Source of the DNA: Rhodospirillales bacterium
GTDB lineage: Bacteria > Pseudomonadota > Alphaproteobacteria > Rhodospirillales > Casp-alpha2
Assembly (NCBI GenBank): GCA_013203595.1
Contig: JABMNT010000168.1
Coordinates: 1 to 37,898, forward strand
DNA length: 37,898 nt
Reading direction: 5' to 3'
Each line of letters begins with the position of its first letter. Positions within the stretch are counted from its first letter, which is position 1. The notes below the pieces were generated by a model, which was given only the letters and a program-made list of their open reading frames with translations, did no database searches and was not told the origin of the DNA. This document shows, one piece after another, positions 34,904-37,898 of this stretch. A program made the position numbers and the translations under genes.

Positions 34904-36346
34904 TCAACGGGGCAGCGTGGTGGAACCCATGAGATGCTGGTCAATGCTGCGCGCGCATTGCCGGCCTTCACGGATCGCCCAGACCACCAGGGACTGGCCA
35001 CGGCGCATATCACCGGCAACAAAAACCTTGTCCACGGATGTCTTGTAGGTGTCTTCCGAGGCCAGCACGTTGCCGCGGCCGTCCAGTTCGACGCCCAGGG
35101 ATTCCAGCAGGCCTTCGGCGACCGGATGGACAAAGCCCATGGCCAGCAGCACCAGATCGGCCTTCAGCTCGAATTCGGTGCCGGCTACCGGGACCATCTG
35201 CATGCGGCCATCATCGCCGGACTTCCATTCGACTTCGGCGCCGTTCAGAGCCGTCACCGTGCCTGCATTGCCGCTCAGGGAATTGGTGGTCACGGCAAAT
35301 TCGCGCTCGCAGCCTTCCAGGTGGGAGCTTGATGTGCGCATTTTCAGGGGCCAGTCGGGCCAGGTCAGGGCCTTGTTCTCTTTTTCCGGCGGTTGCGGCA
35401 TGACTTCCAGCTGGGTAATTGAAGCCGCGCCCTGGCGCCGCGATGTGCCGACACAGTCAGATCCGGTATCACCACCGCCGATAACCACAACGTGTTTGCC
35501 GGCTGCGGAAATGGCAACTTTGGACGCCACTTTAACCCCTGCGTTGCGGTCGTTCTGCTGGGACAGAAATTCCATGGCAAAGTGCACGCCGTTCAGTTCA
35601 CGACCTGGCACCGGCAAATCGCGGGGCTTTTCAGAGCCGCCGGTCAGGGCGATGGCATCAAATTCGCTCATCAGATGTTCGACTTTGACATTGCCGCCGA
35701 CATGGCTGTTTGGCCGGAACTCAACGCCTTCCGCCTGCATCTGTGCCATGCGCTTGTCGATATGGGTTTTTTCCATTTTGAAATCGGGAATGCCGATACG
35801 CAGCAAACCGCCGATGCGGGCGTTCTTTTCGAAGACCACAACCCGATGGCCGGCCCGTGCCAGTTGCTGGGCGCAAGCCAGGCCCGCCGGGCCGGAACCG
35901 ACAACAGCAACCCGCTTGCCGGTCAGATGGGCGGGGATTTCCGGACGAATCCAGCCTTCCTGCCAGCCGCGGTCAATAATCGCACATTCGATGGTTTTGA
36001 TGGTGACCGGCTCATCGGTGATATTCAGCGTACAGGCGGCCTCGCAGGGGGCCGGGCAGACGCGGCCGGTAAATTCGGGAAAATTGTTTGTGCTGTGCAG
36101 GACCCGCAGAGCTTCCTGCCAGTTCTGCTGGTAGACAAGATCATTCCATTCGGGGATGATGTTGTTGACCGGACAGCCATTGTGACAATAGGGAATGCCA
36201 CAATCCATACAGCGCGCGCCCTGCTGGGAAACCTCATCATTGCTCAGTGGGACAAAAAATTCCTTGTAGTCCTTGATCCTTACGCTGGCGTCCGTATAGC
36301 TGCGCTCGGCGCGTGCGATTTCCATGAACCCGGTTGGCTTACCCAT
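34904..36346 (-). CDS. gltD: Glutamate synthase (NADPH) small subunit
   Basis: A 480-aa flavo-iron-sulfur protein that takes electrons from NADPH and passes them to GltB for making glutamate from glutamine and 2-oxoglutarate. The N-terminal cysteine clusters ([18 protein letters not shown] and [12 protein letters not shown]) form the 4Fe-4S sites. FAD binds at [19 protein letters not shown] and NADPH at [14 protein letters not shown]. The end carries the usual [18 protein letters not shown]. The ATG at 36346 follows AGGAGA, which lies in the end of gltB; the gap is 3 nt, so the two are coupled. Confidence 0.95.
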   Translation of the reverse strand: MGKPTGFMEIARAERSYTDASVRIKDYKEFFVPLSNDEVSQQGARCMDCGIPYCHNGCPVNNIIPEWNDLVYQQNWQEALRVLHSTNNFPEFTGRVCPAPCEAACTLNITDEPVTIKTIECAIIDRGWQEGWIRPEIPAHLTGKRVAVVGSGPAGLACAQQLARAGHRVVVFEKNARIGGLLRIGIPDFKMEKTHIDKRMAQMQAEGVEFRPNSHVGGNVKVEHLMSEFDAIALTGGSEKPRDLPVPGRELNGVHFAMEFLSQQNDRNAGVKVASKVAISAAGKHVVVIGGGDTGSDCVGTSRRQGAASITQLEVMPQPPEKENKALTWPDWPLKMRTSSSHLEGCEREFAVTTNSLSGNAGTVTALNGAEVEWKSGDDGRMQMVPVAGTEFELKADLVLLAMGFVHPVAEGLLESLGVELDGRGNVLASEDTYKTSVDKVFVAGDMRRGQSLVVWAIREGRQCARSIDQHLMGSTTLPR

Positions 36347-36349
36347 TTT

Positions 36350-37898
36350 TTATTCTCCTGCCACGGCGCTGATTAATTCCGGGGTATCGACCTCGGCCGC
36401 CGCCTGCATATCGAGCAGGGCACGGCGATAATCAATCGGCATGATTTTTTTAAACTTCGGCAATTGGGTTCCCCAGTCATCCAGGATTATTTTTGCCTGG
36501 ACACTGCCCGTGTGGCGCAGGTGATCCTCGATCACACCGCGCAGGCGCTGGGCGTCGTAACGCAGCATATTGCTGGCCAGGGCAACGCTATCTTTGGTAA
36601 ACGGCTCGTCAACGTCGATTTTCTCGATCTCAACCATGCTGGTGTTGCACAGCTTTTCGAAGCTGCCGCCGTCGTCGAACACATAGGCGATCCCGCCGGA
36701 CATGCCGGCCGCAAAGTTGCGACCGGTATCGCCCAGAACCGTGACAATGCCGCCGGTCATATATTCACAGCCGTGGTCGCCACAGCCTTCGACAACCGCA
36801 GTCGCTCCCGAGTTGCGAACTGCAAACCGCTCACCGGCAACGCCCCGGAAGTAACTTTCGCCGGCAATGGCACCATACAAGACGGTGTTGCCGACAATAA
36901 TGTTGTCCTCGGCAACCAGCGGGCTGTCAGCCGCCGGATAGATGATGATCCGTCCCCCGGACAGACCTTTGCCGACATAGTCATTGGCATCGCCTGCCAG
37001 CTCCAGGGTGACACCCTTTGCCAGCCAGCCGCCGAAGCTCTGACCGGCATTGCCTGTGAATTTGATATGGATGGCGCCATCGGCAAGCCCGGCATGGCCA
37101 TGCACGCGGGCAATCTCACCCGATAACATGGCACCGACCGTGCGGTTGGTATTCTGGATGGTGGCGTTGATGGCAACGTTTTCACCGTCATCGATCGCCG
37201 GGCGGGCCTGGCGGATCAGCTCATGGTCAAGCGCCTTGTCGAGGCCGTGGTCCTGAGTTTCGCAGTTGTAACGGGCCACGTCATCGGCGACCACCGGTAT
37301 ATGCAGCAGCGGTGTCAAATCAATGTTATGGGCTTTCCAGTGATCGATCGCCTTGTTCATGTTCAGGACATCGGCGCGGCCGACCATCTCGTTCATGGTG
37401 CGAAAGCCCAGTTCGGCCATGATCTCGCGCACTTCCTCGGCGATGAAGGTGAAGAAATTGACGATATGTTCCGGTTCGCCTTGGAAGCGCTTGCGCAGTT
37501 CCGCATCTTGCGTGGCGACACCGACGGGACACGTGTTGAGATGGCATTTGCGCATCATGATGCAGCCCTGGGAAATCAGCGCCGCCGTGGAAAAGCCGAA
37601 TTCATCGGCGCCCAACAGCGCCCCGATGACGACGTCGCGCCCGGAGCGCAGGCCGCCATCCACCTGTACGGCGATGCGGCCGCGTAATTTGTTCAGCGTC
37701 AACGTCTGGTGCGTTTCGGCCAGTCCGATTTCCCAGAACGAGCCGGCGTTCATAATAGACGTCAACGGGCTGGCCCCGGTGCCGCCGTCGTTGCCCGAGA
37801 TGGTGACGTGGTCGGCATGGGCTTTAGACACCCCGGCAGCGACGGTGCCGACGCCGACTTCCGAGACCAGCTTGACGGAAATGCGGGCCTTGGGATTG
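36350..37898 (-). CDS. gltB: Glutamate synthase (NADPH) large subunit, C-terminal part
   Basis: The last 516 codons of GltB; the gene continues past the right edge. Seen are the end of the FMN-binding synthase domain ([32 protein letters not shown]), the 3Fe-4S cysteines in [15 protein letters not shown], and the C-terminal beta-helix domain with its repeated Gly-rich turns ([54 protein letters not shown]). GltB carries out the glutamine amidotransfer and 2-oxoglutarate amination. Reading continues without a stop to position 37898, so the first in-frame GTG at 37831 is not the start. gltD follows after 3 nt. Confidence 0.95.
   Translation of the reverse strand, partial: NPKARISVKLVSEVGVGTVAAGVSKAHADHVTISGNDGGTGASPLTSIMNAGSFWEIGLAETHQTLTLNKLRGRIAVQVDGGLRSGRDVVIGALLGADEFGFSTAALISQGCIMMRKCHLNTCPVGVATQDAELRKRFQGEPEHIVNFFTFIAEEVREIMAELGFRTMNEMVGRADVLNMNKAIDHWKAHNIDLTPLLHIPVVADDVARYNCETQDHGLDKALDHELIRQARPAIDDGENVAINATIQNTNRTVGAMLSGEIARVHGHAGLADGAIHIKFTGNAGQSFGGWLAKGVTLELAGDANDYVGKGLSGGRIIIYPAADSPLVAEDNIIVGNTVLYGAIAGESYFRGVAGERFAVRNSGATAVVEGCGDHGCEYMTGGIVTVLGDTGRNFAAGMSGGIAYVFDDGGSFEKLCNTSMVEIEKIDVDEPFTKDSVALASNMLRYDAQRLRGVIEDHLRHTGSVQAKIILDDWGTQLPKFKKIMPIDYRRALLDMQAAAEVDTPELISAVAGE

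Overview
The window reads as a chromosomal segment of an alphaproteobacterium, probably of the Rhodospirillales or a neighbouring order. The grounds are moderately high GC coding sequence, a PAS_5-type single-domain protein, a monomeric NADP isocitrate dehydrogenase, phosphoenolpyruvate carboxylase, a GltB/GltD pair and several GMC oxidoreductases. This assignment is inferred from gene content; there is no rRNA or other marker. No tRNA, rRNA or CRISPR array was seen. The only sign of a mobile element is a short terminal-repeat-like sequence at the left edge.

Left part (1-4078): a sensor histidine kinase apparently cut at its 5' end by the mobile-element end, a lone PAS protein with a small overlapping reading frame behind it, and an EamA-type permease.

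Centre (4079-14091): a complete set of the six ebo genes (eboA to eboF), known from eustigmatophyte plastids, cyanobacteria (scytonemin traffic) and Pseudomonas (nematode repellence). Here it is broken into three transcription units: eboA-eboB-VTT membrane protein, eboD-eboE-eboC (joined by 1-4 nt overlaps), and eboF on the opposite strand. Between the first two sits a periplasmic oxidation module: a PQQ-dependent dehydrogenase with its own terminator, a monohaem cytochrome c, and a divergent TMEM220-type membrane protein.

The eboF gene is the last of a minus-strand run: VOC protein, GabT, nitrilase-family amidohydrolase, a very large Orn/Lys/Arg-type decarboxylase, an ATP-grasp ligase with a histone-H1-like Lys/Ala/Pro tail, a C45-family Ntn hydrolase/acyltransferase, then EboF. 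Decarboxylase, ligase, Ntn acyltransferase and amidase together look like a pathway that makes and trims an amine conjugate. Being co-oriented with eboF next to the rest of ebo suggests that its product is the cargo of, or a precursor for, the ebo machinery. That is the strongest candidate for an undescribed system here, and it is inference.

Right part (22815-37898): an unrecognised 175-aa acidic-tailed protein, an AT-rich stretch with a tiny membrane protein, then housekeeping and catabolic genes: ppc, icd, a D-2-hydroxyacid dehydrogenase, two GMC oxidoreductases flanking a methyltransferase, gltD, and gltB running off the right edge.
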